DNA of 6,846 bases. Source: an uncultured Rhodospirillaceae bacterium (GTDB taxonomy: Bacteria; Pseudomonadota; Alphaproteobacteria; Rhodospirillales; UBA2165). The notes under the pieces were generated by a model. That model saw only the letters and a list, made by a program, of their open reading frames with translations. It made no database searches and was not told where the DNA came from. The position numbers and the translations under genes were made by a program. Location of the stretch: assembly GCA_913054205.1 (NCBI GenBank), contig CAJXJM010000139.1, positions 1-6,846 of the forward strand, read 5' to 3'. This document shows positions 1 to 5,000 of this stretch, in pieces (the first letter of the stretch is position 1; each line of letters begins with the position of its first letter).

Positions 1-1
1 C

Positions 2-424
2 GATCAATTTGCCTCTTTTGCCCGTACCGAGGAACGACTAAAGGCGTGGCGAGATGGCTGTGATAGCATCGGAAGGAGATTTGATCCGGTGGAAGTGGCG
101 CTGGCTCGCGGTGTCAACATCGCACTTTCTAAGGAAGGATTGAAAGAAGCGATGGCAATCCGCGAGGAACGCGTCGCCCGCATGTTCGATAAGTTCGGCG
201 CCCTGCCCGGCCTTGAGAGAAAAATACCAGACCAGCCTGACAGTTATGCCAATCCCGACCTCGCCATCGACGATGCTGCCTTGCTCGGCACACCTGACAT
301 GATCATCGAGCGTATTCAAACCCTCAAAGAGATGGGCTTCGAGCATATTCTATTCTTGTTACCCGATAACGTCGAAACGCTCCGCATTATCTCCAAAGAA
401 ATTATGCCGGCATTTAAAAGTTAA
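2..424 (+). CDS. LLM-class (luciferase-like) flavin-dependent oxidoreductase, C-terminal part, cut by the window edge
   Basis: The frame is open from base 2 to the TAA at 422-424, giving 140 residues with no start in view, so the 5' part lies outside the window. The internal GTG at 89 and later ATGs are not the true start, because protein-like sequence (FARTEERLKAW) continues upstream of them. The stretch LLGTPDMIIERIQTLKEMGF followed by EHILFLLP matches the C-terminal (G)TP-x2-I-x-RI pattern of bacterial luciferase-like TIM-barrel enzymes, where it forms the last helix and strand of the barrel. Such enzymes use FMN or F420 for oxygenation or dehydrogenation. The substrate cannot be told from this part. 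The gene ends four bases before a strong palindromic terminator and converges with the minus-strand genes. Family assignment is fairly firm; specific function is unknown. Confidence 0.85.
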   Translation, partial: DQFASFARTEERLKAWRDGCDSIGRRFDPVEVALARGVNIALSKEGLKEAMAIREERVARMFDKFGALPGLERKIPDQPDSYANPDLAIDDAALLGTPDMIIERIQTLKEMGFEHILFLLPDNVETLRIISKEIMPAFKS

Positions 425-427
425 CAT

Positions 428-458
428 TGTAATAAAGGTTCCAGGAACCTTTATTACA
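428..458. terminator. Perfect 15-bp palindrome, likely bidirectional terminator
   Basis: Bases 428-442 and 444-458 are exact reverse complements around a single central base (443). The core is GGTTCC/GGAACC and the outer part is A/T-rich, so on either strand a GC stem is followed by a TTTATTACA tract. It sits exactly between two convergent stops: TAA at 422-424 on + and the TAA at 461-459 of the TctB-like frame on -. This position fits a shared terminator for convergent genes. The T-run is imperfect, so its efficiency is uncertain. Confidence 0.7.
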
Positions 459-611
459 TTAATCGAAGAGCATTGATTGATAGAAGAACAGGTGCATCAC
501 CTGATCGTAAAAACCATAAATGAATGTCCATGCAACTGCCGCATAACCGAGACAAATCTTCCAATTATAGTGACCCCAGCGCCAGAGATAGATGGCGACG
601 AAGGCCGGTGT
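459..611 (-). pseudogene. C-terminal remnant of a membrane protein, TctB-like (tripartite tricarboxylate transporter small subunit)
   Basis: Reading the minus strand from 611 to the TAA at 461-459, one frame gives about 50 residues that look like real membrane protein: AFVAIYLWRWGHYNW, then a hydrophobic helix (CLGYAAVAWTFIYGFYD), then a short tail VMHLFFYQSMLFD. The order of penultimate loop, last helix and short polar/aromatic tail resembles the end of TctB subunits of tripartite tricarboxylate transporters. The family call rests on pattern only. The frame is closed upstream by a TGA at 614-612, exactly where chemoreceptor sequence begins in another frame, so its 5' part is missing. No start codon or ribosome site serves it. 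It is read as the leftover 3' end of a gene whose front was replaced by, or deleted together with the end of, the adjacent chemoreceptor gene. Confidence 0.5.
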
Positions 612-2287
612 TCAGCCGCCGTTGCAACCGCTGTTGCCTGCTGATTTGTTTCATCAGCTGTAGAGCTTAGGGTCGTTGAAGTCTGACCCAATTCGCCAAC
701 TGCAGTGCCAACAGATCCAAGAACGCGGGTAATTCCCTGTTCAAAGTTTTGTGTTAGCTCATCGATCTTCGTAGCACGTTCGGCTTCTTTGCGGGCAGAT
801 TCTTCCTGTTCCGCAGCCTTCTGACGCTCAGCTTTGCGCTCAGCTTCAGCTTTTTGAGCTTCAGCTTCTGATTCAACACGTTGACGTTCTGCTTCAGCTT
901 CTTGCTCAGCTTTTTCGCGGTCGCGTTCGTCTTCCACGCGTTGTGCTTCTGCAGCGCGGTCTTCTTCTTCGCGTTTGACCTGAAGTTCACGTTGCTTTTC
1001 AGTTTCTTCAGCCAATTTTTTATTTTCAATCGCGTTTTCTTTGAAGACCCGAACAGCCTGAGCCATGTCGCCGATCTCGTCTTTATTTTCGAGTCCGGGA
1101 CCCGCCAACAAATAGCCGCGCATACCGGTTTCCATGTCGACAGCCGAAGCCAGGACATCATTGGCATGCTCAATAACTTCATAAGTATGAGTTACCCAGC
1201 CTTCGTTCTTTTTCATAATCTCCAGATCTTCATTCACCTGTTTTTCCGCAGTTATCATTTCCTTTTGGCGCTTGCCCATCAAGTCAGCTTCGATTTTAGA
1301 AAATTCGGCAATAATTCCGCGGAAGGCATCAAAGAATTTTTTACCTTTTGCTTGAGCCACTAAAGATTCAATATCTTTGAGACTGCCCTGACCATCACGA
1401 ACCTTGCGGCGCAAAACGATTGCTGGGTCTGTGACCTGGGTATTCCAGTCTTTGATAAGTTGCTCGGCCTTTTTAAGGCGGACAACTTGCGGTGGGTTAT
1501 CGCTCACCGTTTGTTGCAATTTTGCCATCTCAGTAAAGAAAGCTTTTTGACCAGTTTTATAAGGATCAAGAAATTCCTCTTTACCCGCCAATAAAAAGCC
1601 GCGCATGCCGGTTTCCATATCAACAGCATTGGCAAGAATGCGCGCCGCCTGAGCTAATACTTCATGGGTGTGATCTACCCACCCAACCGTATCAACCACC
1701 AGTTTAAAGTGCTTTTTGGAACTATTCTGAGCTTCTTGAAATGTAGCCCGGCGTTTTTTAAGAAGAGACGCTTCACGCTCGATAAAAGTGCTAATTTGTC
1801 CGCGAAATTTATCAAAGAATTTTTTACCACGAGCTTCACCAACAAGTTTGGCCATATCGTTCATGGTTGCCGCATCACCGATTTTCCGGCGCAGTCCAAT
1901 TGTGGGTTCGGTCACCTGAGACTGCCATTCGCGAAGAACTTTTTCGACTTCGCCTAAACGTGCAACCTGCTTGGGATTGTCACTAACGATTTCTTGAAGT
2001 TCTTTAATCCGTTCGTAGGTCGCTTTTTCGCCGCCTTTGTAAGGATCAAGAAAACCTTCTTTGCCGGCCAGCAAGTAGCCGCGCATACCAGTTTCCATGT
2101 CAACAGCCGAGCCAATAATATCAGCGGCTTTGCCAAGAACATTTTGCGTATGTTCGACGCGCTCGTTGGTATTAACAATTGAACTGATGTTAAAAATACT
2201 AATAGCACCCAAAATTAATAGGAGAACTAGGGGTGAACAAATACCGATTAGGATTTTTGGTTTGGTTTTTAAATTTGAAAATTTCAT
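497..2287 (-). CDS. CHASE3-repeat methyl-accepting chemotaxis-type receptor, truncated and out of frame at its C-terminus (probable pseudogene)
   Basis: This is a 596-residue frame. A basic N-terminus (MKFSNLKTKPK) precedes one transmembrane helix (about residues 11-35). Sensor units of the CHASE3 type follow, each with the signature VDMETGMRG(Y/F)LLAG, at about 44-203, 204-364 and 365-396. The first two are complete and the third stops after LLAG. It continues directly with PGLENKDEIGDMAQAV (397 on), the end of a HAMP domain, with no second membrane helix. Next come an E/K/A/R-rich coiled coil (about 422-505) and the beginning of a methyl-accepting helix (TKIDELTQNF, ending TAVATAAE at 559). 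Residues 560-596 are an out-of-frame read into foreign DNA. The conserved hairpin tip that contacts CheA/CheW is absent, so it should not signal to chemotaxis proteins. ATG 2287 is chosen over an upstream in-frame TTG (2311) because AAAGGA lies 9 bases before it and the sequence in between (LFKGHET) is not signal-like. No other chemotaxis gene is nearby. Confidence 0.8.
   Translation of the reverse strand: MKFSNLKTKPKILIGICSPLVLLLILGAISIFNISSIVNTNERVEHTQNVLGKAADIIGSAVDMETGMRGYLLAGKEGFLDPYKGGEKATYERIKELQEIVSDNPKQVARLGEVEKVLREWQSQVTEPTIGLRRKIGDAATMNDMAKLVGEARGKKFFDKFRGQISTFIEREASLLKKRRATFQEAQNSSKKHFKLVVDTVGWVDHTHEVLAQAARILANAVDMETGMRGFLLAGKEEFLDPYKTGQKAFFTEMAKLQQTVSDNPPQVVRLKKAEQLIKDWNTQVTDPAIVLRRKVRDGQGSLKDIESLVAQAKGKKFFDAFRGIIAEFSKIEADLMGKRQKEMITAEKQVNEDLEIMKKNEGWVTHTYEVIEHANDVLASAVDMETGMRGYLLAGPGLENKDEIGDMAQAVRVFKENAIENKKLAEETEKQRELQVKREEEDRAAEAQRVEDERDREKAEQEAEAERQRVESEAEAQKAEAERKAERQKAAEQEESARKEAERATKIDELTQNFEQGITRVLGSVGTAVGELGQTSTTLSSTADETNQQATAVATAAEHRPSSPSISGAGVTIIGRFVSVMRQLHGHSFMVFTIR
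1100..2158 (-). repeat. Tandem coding repeat of CHASE3-type sensor units (2 full + 1 partial)
   Basis: The receptor contains units of 160 and 161 residues (2158-1679 and 1678-1196), then a 32-residue partial unit (1195-1100). The DNA of the METGMRG core recurs near 2078, 1598 and 1115, that is, 480 and 483 bp apart. Both full units also share LDPYK, VSDNP, the pattern WxxQVT(E/D)P, LRRK, and GKKFFD(K/A)FRG in the same order. The copies are diverged at the third codon position, so the duplication is old rather than a recent slip. Confidence 0.85.
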
Positions 2288-2296
2288 TGTTTCGTG

Positions 2297-2302
2297 TCCT
2301 TT
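2297..2302 (-). promoter_or_regulatory. Ribosome binding site that fixes the receptor start
   Basis: AAAGGA on the minus strand lies 9 bases upstream of the ATG at 2287. It favours this start over the in-frame TTG at 2311, which would place the AAAGGA inside the coding sequence. Confidence 0.6.
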
Positions 2303-2469
2303 AAAAAGCAAAGTTTATTGGTCGATAAAACACTCTGATGGGCATAAAACGCGCATTCAGAGGTTCATCATCGTTTTGTTATAATATTAAGTATTTGCAA
2401 TATCCCTTATATCGGGATTACGTTTCGGGGCTTTCTAAAAGGTTGGGGCTCAAGAGGTCGAATACAACC

Positions 2470-2483
2470 ATATTCACGAATAT
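2470..2483. repeat. Operator-like dyad ATATTC-N2-GAATAT
   Basis: The arms 2470-2475 and 2478-2483 are exact reverse complements separated by two bases. The dyad lies in the AT-rich gap about 185 bases upstream of the receptor start. The form suits a small dimeric regulator, but no regulator gene is in view and a chance palindrome in AT-rich DNA is possible. Confidence 0.3.
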
Positions 2484-2499
2484 TGATACAATTTGAATC

Positions 2500-2513
2500 T
2501 AATTATATAATTA
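2500..2513. repeat. Perfect 14-bp A/T palindrome
   Basis: TAATTATATAATTA at 2500-2513 reads the same on both strands and lies 16 bases from the dyad at 2470-2483. Being pure A/T in AT-rich surroundings, it could be chance; it could also be a protein-binding or easily melted site. Confidence 0.3.
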
Positions 2514-2641
2514 TCGGAGATAATTTATGGTTTACTTCGATTTATACGAGCAAATATTATAAGTATTATTACGTATCATATTAAGTACTTTAACAGGCAT
2601 CGGGGAATGGATTGGTGTGGTTTGGCTCATAAATAAAGCCC

Positions 2642-2667
2642 AAAAAAAAGCCCGCCAAAGGGCGAGC
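2642..2667 (-). terminator. Rho-independent terminator of the HupE-like gene
   Basis: On the minus strand GCTCGCC (2667-2661), loop CTTT, and GGCGGGC (2656-2650) form a 7-bp GC-rich stem with one G-T pair, followed at once by eight Ts (2649-2642). It lies about 40 bases past the stop of the small gene at 2706. This is a textbook intrinsic terminator, and it separates the upstream minus-strand genes from the receptor. Confidence 0.87.
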
Positions 2668-2705
2668 TCATTTTGAACATATGAAATTAACGTTCGTCGT
2701 CGAAA

Positions 2706-2930
2706 TTACTTTTTGGCTTTGGCGCCTTTTCGTTGCACCAGCAGGACCACACCGGTTAGCAGAACACCAAATGCAGCAACCAAAAATGTGTTGAGATGAT
2801 CGGCTTGGGTAAATTGATGCGTCATTCCAGCAACAAAACTTTCTTCGCCGTGAATGCCCGGATGGGCCGATGTTGGGGATGCAATTAAAGAAGCGGCTAA
2901 AACATACCCAGCAGCAATTATTTTATTCAT
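2706..2930 (-). CDS. Small HupE/UreJ-like single-helix membrane protein
   Basis: The product is 74 residues. A signal peptide (residues 1-22, cleavage likely after SPTSA) leaves a mature chain that starts HPGIHG. It continues to an H-x5-DH motif (H38, D44, H45) and one membrane helix (about 47-66), and ends in a basic RKGAKAKK tail that should stay in the cytoplasm. HPG near the mature N-terminus and H-x5-DH are the conserved N-terminal features of HupE/UreJ nickel permeases, which normally have about 190 residues and six or more helices; here everything after the first helix is absent. It is probably not a decayed gene: it has GGAG 7 bases before its ATG, a natural basic end, and its own strong terminator. 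Metal binding at the periplasmic face is an inference, and transport by one helix would need oligomers. No hydrogenase or urease gene is nearby. It follows the solute-binding gene by 94 bases and may be cotranscribed. Confidence 0.75.
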   Translation of the reverse strand: MNKIIAAGYVLAASLIASPTSAHPGIHGEESFVAGMTHQFTQADHLNTFLVAAFGVLLTGVVLLVQRKGAKAKK

Positions 2931-3024
2931 TTTTAGTCTCCGTTATTATTCCCTATTGTTATGCAGATTGTTTCAGCCGATGCAAGGCATCCAGCACAAT
3001 TTCTTATGATTTTTGGATTTTAAG

Positions 3025-3780
3025 TTACTTCACCACATAGCCAAAATATTTGAGTGGCATCTCGTCTCTAAAGCCACTTTTAACTGCTTTTTTTAGAGCG
3101 TCCTGGAGATCTTTAGCGATATTTTTGGGCATCAATTTGCCACCAGCCAACCAAATGTGCTCAACATTTAAAACTTTGCCAAACTTGAGGCGCAAGGAAG
3201 TATCCGCCGCGTTTTTATTCCATCGGGTGAGAATTTCGTTCACGTCACCATACCATGCAGCGACCCGTCCCATTTCAATCATTTTGATGGACTTTTTTAT
3301 ATTGTTAAAAGAAAGAATATTCTCGAAATTATTCTCCTTCAATTCCTGCTCGTGAGACGTCCCACACCAGGCGCCAACGGATGTGAGTTTTCTGCCTTCG
3401 GCAAAACTATTGATTTCCTTTTTGAGCGAAACAAAGGCGCTCTTTGCTCCCATAATTGGTTCAATCCAGGTGTAATTAGGCTCTCTATCCGGTAAGCGCG
3501 ACAATCCAGGAATGACCGCGTTGGGTGATTTGCTCGCCTCTTTCATTGCCCGAGGCCATGGCACCAAGCGAAAATTGATTTGATAGCCTGACAACTCACT
3601 GACTTTTTGGATCAGTTCAATCAGGATGCCCGGTCGCGTGATAGAATCCATCATATATCCGGGTATTTCGGCACCATACATAGTCAGAACTGGCTTCGCC
3701 TTCTGCGCATTGGCTGAAGGTACATACAAGTTGGAAAAAAGAAAGATGGCTAAAAAACTGCTGAATAATCTCATCCACAT
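3025..3780 (-). CDS. Periplasmic solute-binding protein of the amino-acid (SBP_bac_3 / HisJ-like) type, orphan
   Basis: The product is 251 residues, normal for the family. A signal peptide (MRLFSSFLAIFLFSNLYV) with a SANA|Q cleavage site near residue 25 is followed by the two-lobed fold of type-3 extracellular solute-binding proteins. Recognisable parts are an early TMYGAEIPGYMM strand, GILIELIQKVSELSGY (first helix), LVPWPRAMKEA (common in this family), and the C-terminal helix AKDLQDALKKAVKSGF. The ligand cannot be predicted. No permease or ATPase gene lies next to it, so it may serve a distant ABC system or act as a sensor. The ATG at 3780 is preferred over an upstream in-frame TTG (3825): AGGAG lies 11 bases before it, and the signal peptide then starts cleanly. 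A second ATG two codons downstream (3774) is also possible. It lies 79 bases after the CmcJ-like gene on the same strand. Confidence 0.85.
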   Translation of the reverse strand: MWMRLFSSFLAIFLFSNLYVPSANAQKAKPVLTMYGAEIPGYMMDSITRPGILIELIQKVSELSGYQINFRLVPWPRAMKEASKSPNAVIPGLSRLPDREPNYTWIEPIMGAKSAFVSLKKEINSFAEGRKLTSVGAWCGTSHEQELKENNFENILSFNNIKKSIKMIEMGRVAAWYGDVNEILTRWNKNAADTSLRLKFGKVLNVEHIWLAGGKLMPKNIAKDLQDALKKAVKSGFRDEMPLKYFGYVVK

Positions 3781-3791
3781 TTTTTTGCTGG

Positions 3792-3796
3792 CTCCT
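3792..3796 (-). promoter_or_regulatory. Ribosome binding site deciding the solute-binding protein start
   Basis: AGGAG on the minus strand, 11 bases before ATG 3780. A start at the upstream TTG (3825) would put it inside the gene and add 15 residues in front of the signal peptide. Confidence 0.55.
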
Positions 3797-3859
3797 CTGT
3801 ATCCCCCCAATAAAGGTAGGACCAAACGCTAAAAAAAATACTATAATACTCAATAAAAA

Positions 3860-4675
3860 TTATTGCGGCTCAAAAAAGGCAATCGTCCGAACTTCAATAC
3901 TTTCACGGGGGATAAAATCCTGTGGCTCATCAATTAATTTTGCAGCGCCATGGGCAGACAAGCGCGCCCGGCCATCCGTTTCCGTATCAAAACATTTGAT
4001 TAATACGGCCTCGGATTTGTTCATTTCAGGGAAATACATCCACTTTTGGCTTTCGCTATAGGCAACACGATAGGTTTCGCCGCGCCGGTCCGGATAAATG
4101 TGATCTGAGGCGATTAGGTCGTTCTCCGTCATCGTGCTGGCATCACACAAAACCAAGGGATCAGTAAGCACAGGCTCTATTAGGGGCCGCCAGACATTTA
4201 TCATTACAAATCGATTTTTGAGCAGCTCATCCGCCTCATCGGGTTGCGTGTCGCGCACACGTTTGGGCGCCGACCAATCTGTGTAATCATTATGAACATT
4301 TAAAACAGGCGCGCCGACTTTTAGTTTTTCGCGCTTCGCCAGATCCTGAACCCGGTAGGTGTGATCGAAAACTTCAACCCGCTCAGCGCCGGTAAAATCT
4401 TTAACCAAGGCAATACATTCATCATAATAGGTAGATTCTATAGCGTCTTCGTCAAAGAAATCTGTAACACTTGAGATATGGTCGGTGATCAAAAAACCAT
4501 GTTTATCGAGGCTCAATTCCTCGCCTATATCGCGTCCATTAACCAACTCTAAAACGCGTTTTTCAAATTTGCCGGTGTCCCGCTTTGGATCATCCATCGG
4601 CAGTTTCGGGTAGGTTGCCGGTTTTACGCCAGTATCAACGGCAAATTTTAGTGTGGCCTGAACGGAATTGGTCAT
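3860..4675 (-). CDS. CmcJ/NvfI-family oxidoreductase (putative non-heme Fe(II) oxygenase)
   Basis: The complete product is 271 residues, normal for the family. Marks of the CmcJ/AsaB/NvfI group are visible in order: DHTYRVQD (104-111), VLNVHNDYTDWSAPKRVRD (124-142), INVWRPLIEPVLTDPLVLCD (159-178), a tyrosine-rich YRVAYSESQKWMYFPEM (202-218), and the end DGRARLSAHGAAK...PRESIEVRTIAFF. H128 and D130 (HND) with H242 would form the H-x-D...H iron site. Known relatives include CmcJ, which acts with CmcI in cephamycin 7-alpha-methoxylation, and NvfI, a fungal Fe(II)/2-oxoglutarate enzyme of novofumigatonin synthesis. Bacterial homologues are common and mostly uncharacterised, so the substrate is unknown. 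No CmcI-like methyltransferase or other biosynthetic gene is present. It is soluble, with no signal peptide. The start is ATG 4675, with AGAAGG about 12 bases upstream. Confidence 0.85.
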   Translation of the reverse strand: MTNSVQATLKFAVDTGVKPATYPKLPMDDPKRDTGKFEKRVLELVNGRDIGEELSLDKHGFLITDHISSVTDFFDEDAIESTYYDECIALVKDFTGAERVEVFDHTYRVQDLAKREKLKVGAPVLNVHNDYTDWSAPKRVRDTQPDEADELLKNRFVMINVWRPLIEPVLTDPLVLCDASTMTENDLIASDHIYPDRRGETYRVAYSESQKWMYFPEMNKSEAVLIKCFDTETDGRARLSAHGAAKLIDEPQDFIPRESIEVRTIAFFEPQ

Positions 4676-4712
4676 TTTTAAAGCTACCTTCTACGTTACG
4701 ATGAGCATCCAA

Positions 4713-4740
4713 ACCCTATGTTTCTACATTTAAACGTCAA
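4713..4740 (-). promoter_or_regulatory. Candidate sigma-70 promoter of the CmcJ/NvfI-like gene
   Basis: On the minus strand TTGACG (4740-4735, five of six with the -35 consensus) is followed after 16 bases by TAGGGT (4718-4713), a poor -10 box. Transcription would begin about 30 bases before the ATG at 4675. The good -35 and sensible position support it; the weak -10 keeps confidence low. Confidence 0.3.
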
Positions 4741-4859
4741 TTTCAAAGAACTTTTTTGTTTTTCAATAAATCGTCCCTGTGATTTTTGCTTTTTGTCGAG
4801 AAAATTCCCATGTAGCTGAATAAGAAACATCAACGTGTCACTAGAGGTAATAAGGACCA

Positions 4860-5000
4860 ATGCCCGTTTCCGGAATAGCTGACAATGATGCAGGCGTAAT
4901 CGCCTTTCTTTGCAAAGGAGTCATTGTCATTGAAGACATTATATCAGCTCATCAAACGGTTTCAAAAACAGTTTCAGACTTTCTCGAGAAACTATCTTAG
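4860..5000 (+). CDS. Possible small protein of 46 residues, unrecognised
   Basis: ATG at 4860 opens a frame to TAG at 4998-5000. The product is soluble-looking: a hydrophobic run GVIAFLCKGVIVIEDI and a helical polar end TVSKTVSDFLEKLS. AGAGGT lies 11 bases upstream as a possible ribosome site, while the closer AAGGA is only 3 bases away. The frame runs convergently into the GST gene on the other strand, and the two stop codons overlap. Residue composition looks more protein-like than most chance frames, but a nested inverted repeat lies inside it, and I recognise no family. It may be chance. Confidence 0.25.
   Translation: MPVSGIADNDAGVIAFLCKGVIVIEDIISAHQTVSKTVSDFLEKLS
4880..4929. repeat. 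Nested inverted-repeat element (three stems)
   Basis: TGACAATGA (4880-4888) and TCATTGTCA (4921-4929) are exact reverse complements, 9 bp each. Inside them lie AGGCG-TAAT-CGCCT (4892-4905) and the palindrome CTTTGCAAAG (4909-4918). Together they can fold as a closing stem with two side-by-side hairpins. The element is 68 bases past the stop of the minus-strand GST gene, in the 320-base gap between genes. It could end that transcript or be a structured RNA; there is no long T-run on either strand. The rest of this gap (4741-4859) shows nothing that I recognise. Confidence 0.5.

Larger units (their letters stand above)
2303..2641. other. AT-rich gene-free gap upstream of the receptor
   Basis: About 340 bases hold no convincing gene on either strand. 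The stretch is strongly AT-rich in its middle (about 2380-2600) and contains two short palindromes, listed separately, and a weak dyad ATCCC/GGGAT at 2402-2418. The receptor promoter should lie here, reading on the minus strand. TATAAC-like boxes occur near 2381-2386, but I could not pair them with a good -35 box. A perfect TATAAT at 2380-2385 on the + strand has no gene to serve. A small RNA cannot be excluded. Confidence 0.4.

Noticed and set aside
754..1182. Lysine-rich open frame of 142 codons on -
   Set aside because: Shifted reading of the same coiled-coil region; low-complexity DNA keeps several frames open.
881..1363. Open frame of 160 codons on + rich in F and L
   Set aside because: It is the antisense of the E/K-rich coiled coil and sensor unit of the receptor; composition is the expected mirror and there is no ribosome site.
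1100..2110. Direct repeats spaced about 480 bp
   Set aside because: Not CRISPR or a mobile element: they are repeated protein sensor units inside one reading frame, with divergence at third codon positions.
2527..2562. Eleven-codon frame MVYFDLYEQIL with GGAG 7 bases upstream
   Set aside because: Too short to support; no gene follows that it could lead, and AT-rich DNA readily offers such frames.
2979..2991. GATGC-AAG-GCATC hairpin between the solute-binding and HupE-like genes
   Set aside because: Only five pairs and no T-run; too weak to call a terminator.
4892..4910. AGGCG-TAAT-CGCCT followed by TTCTTT as a + strand terminator
   Set aside because: The stem is short and the T-run broken, and no + strand gene clearly ends just before it; better treated as part of the nested repeat.
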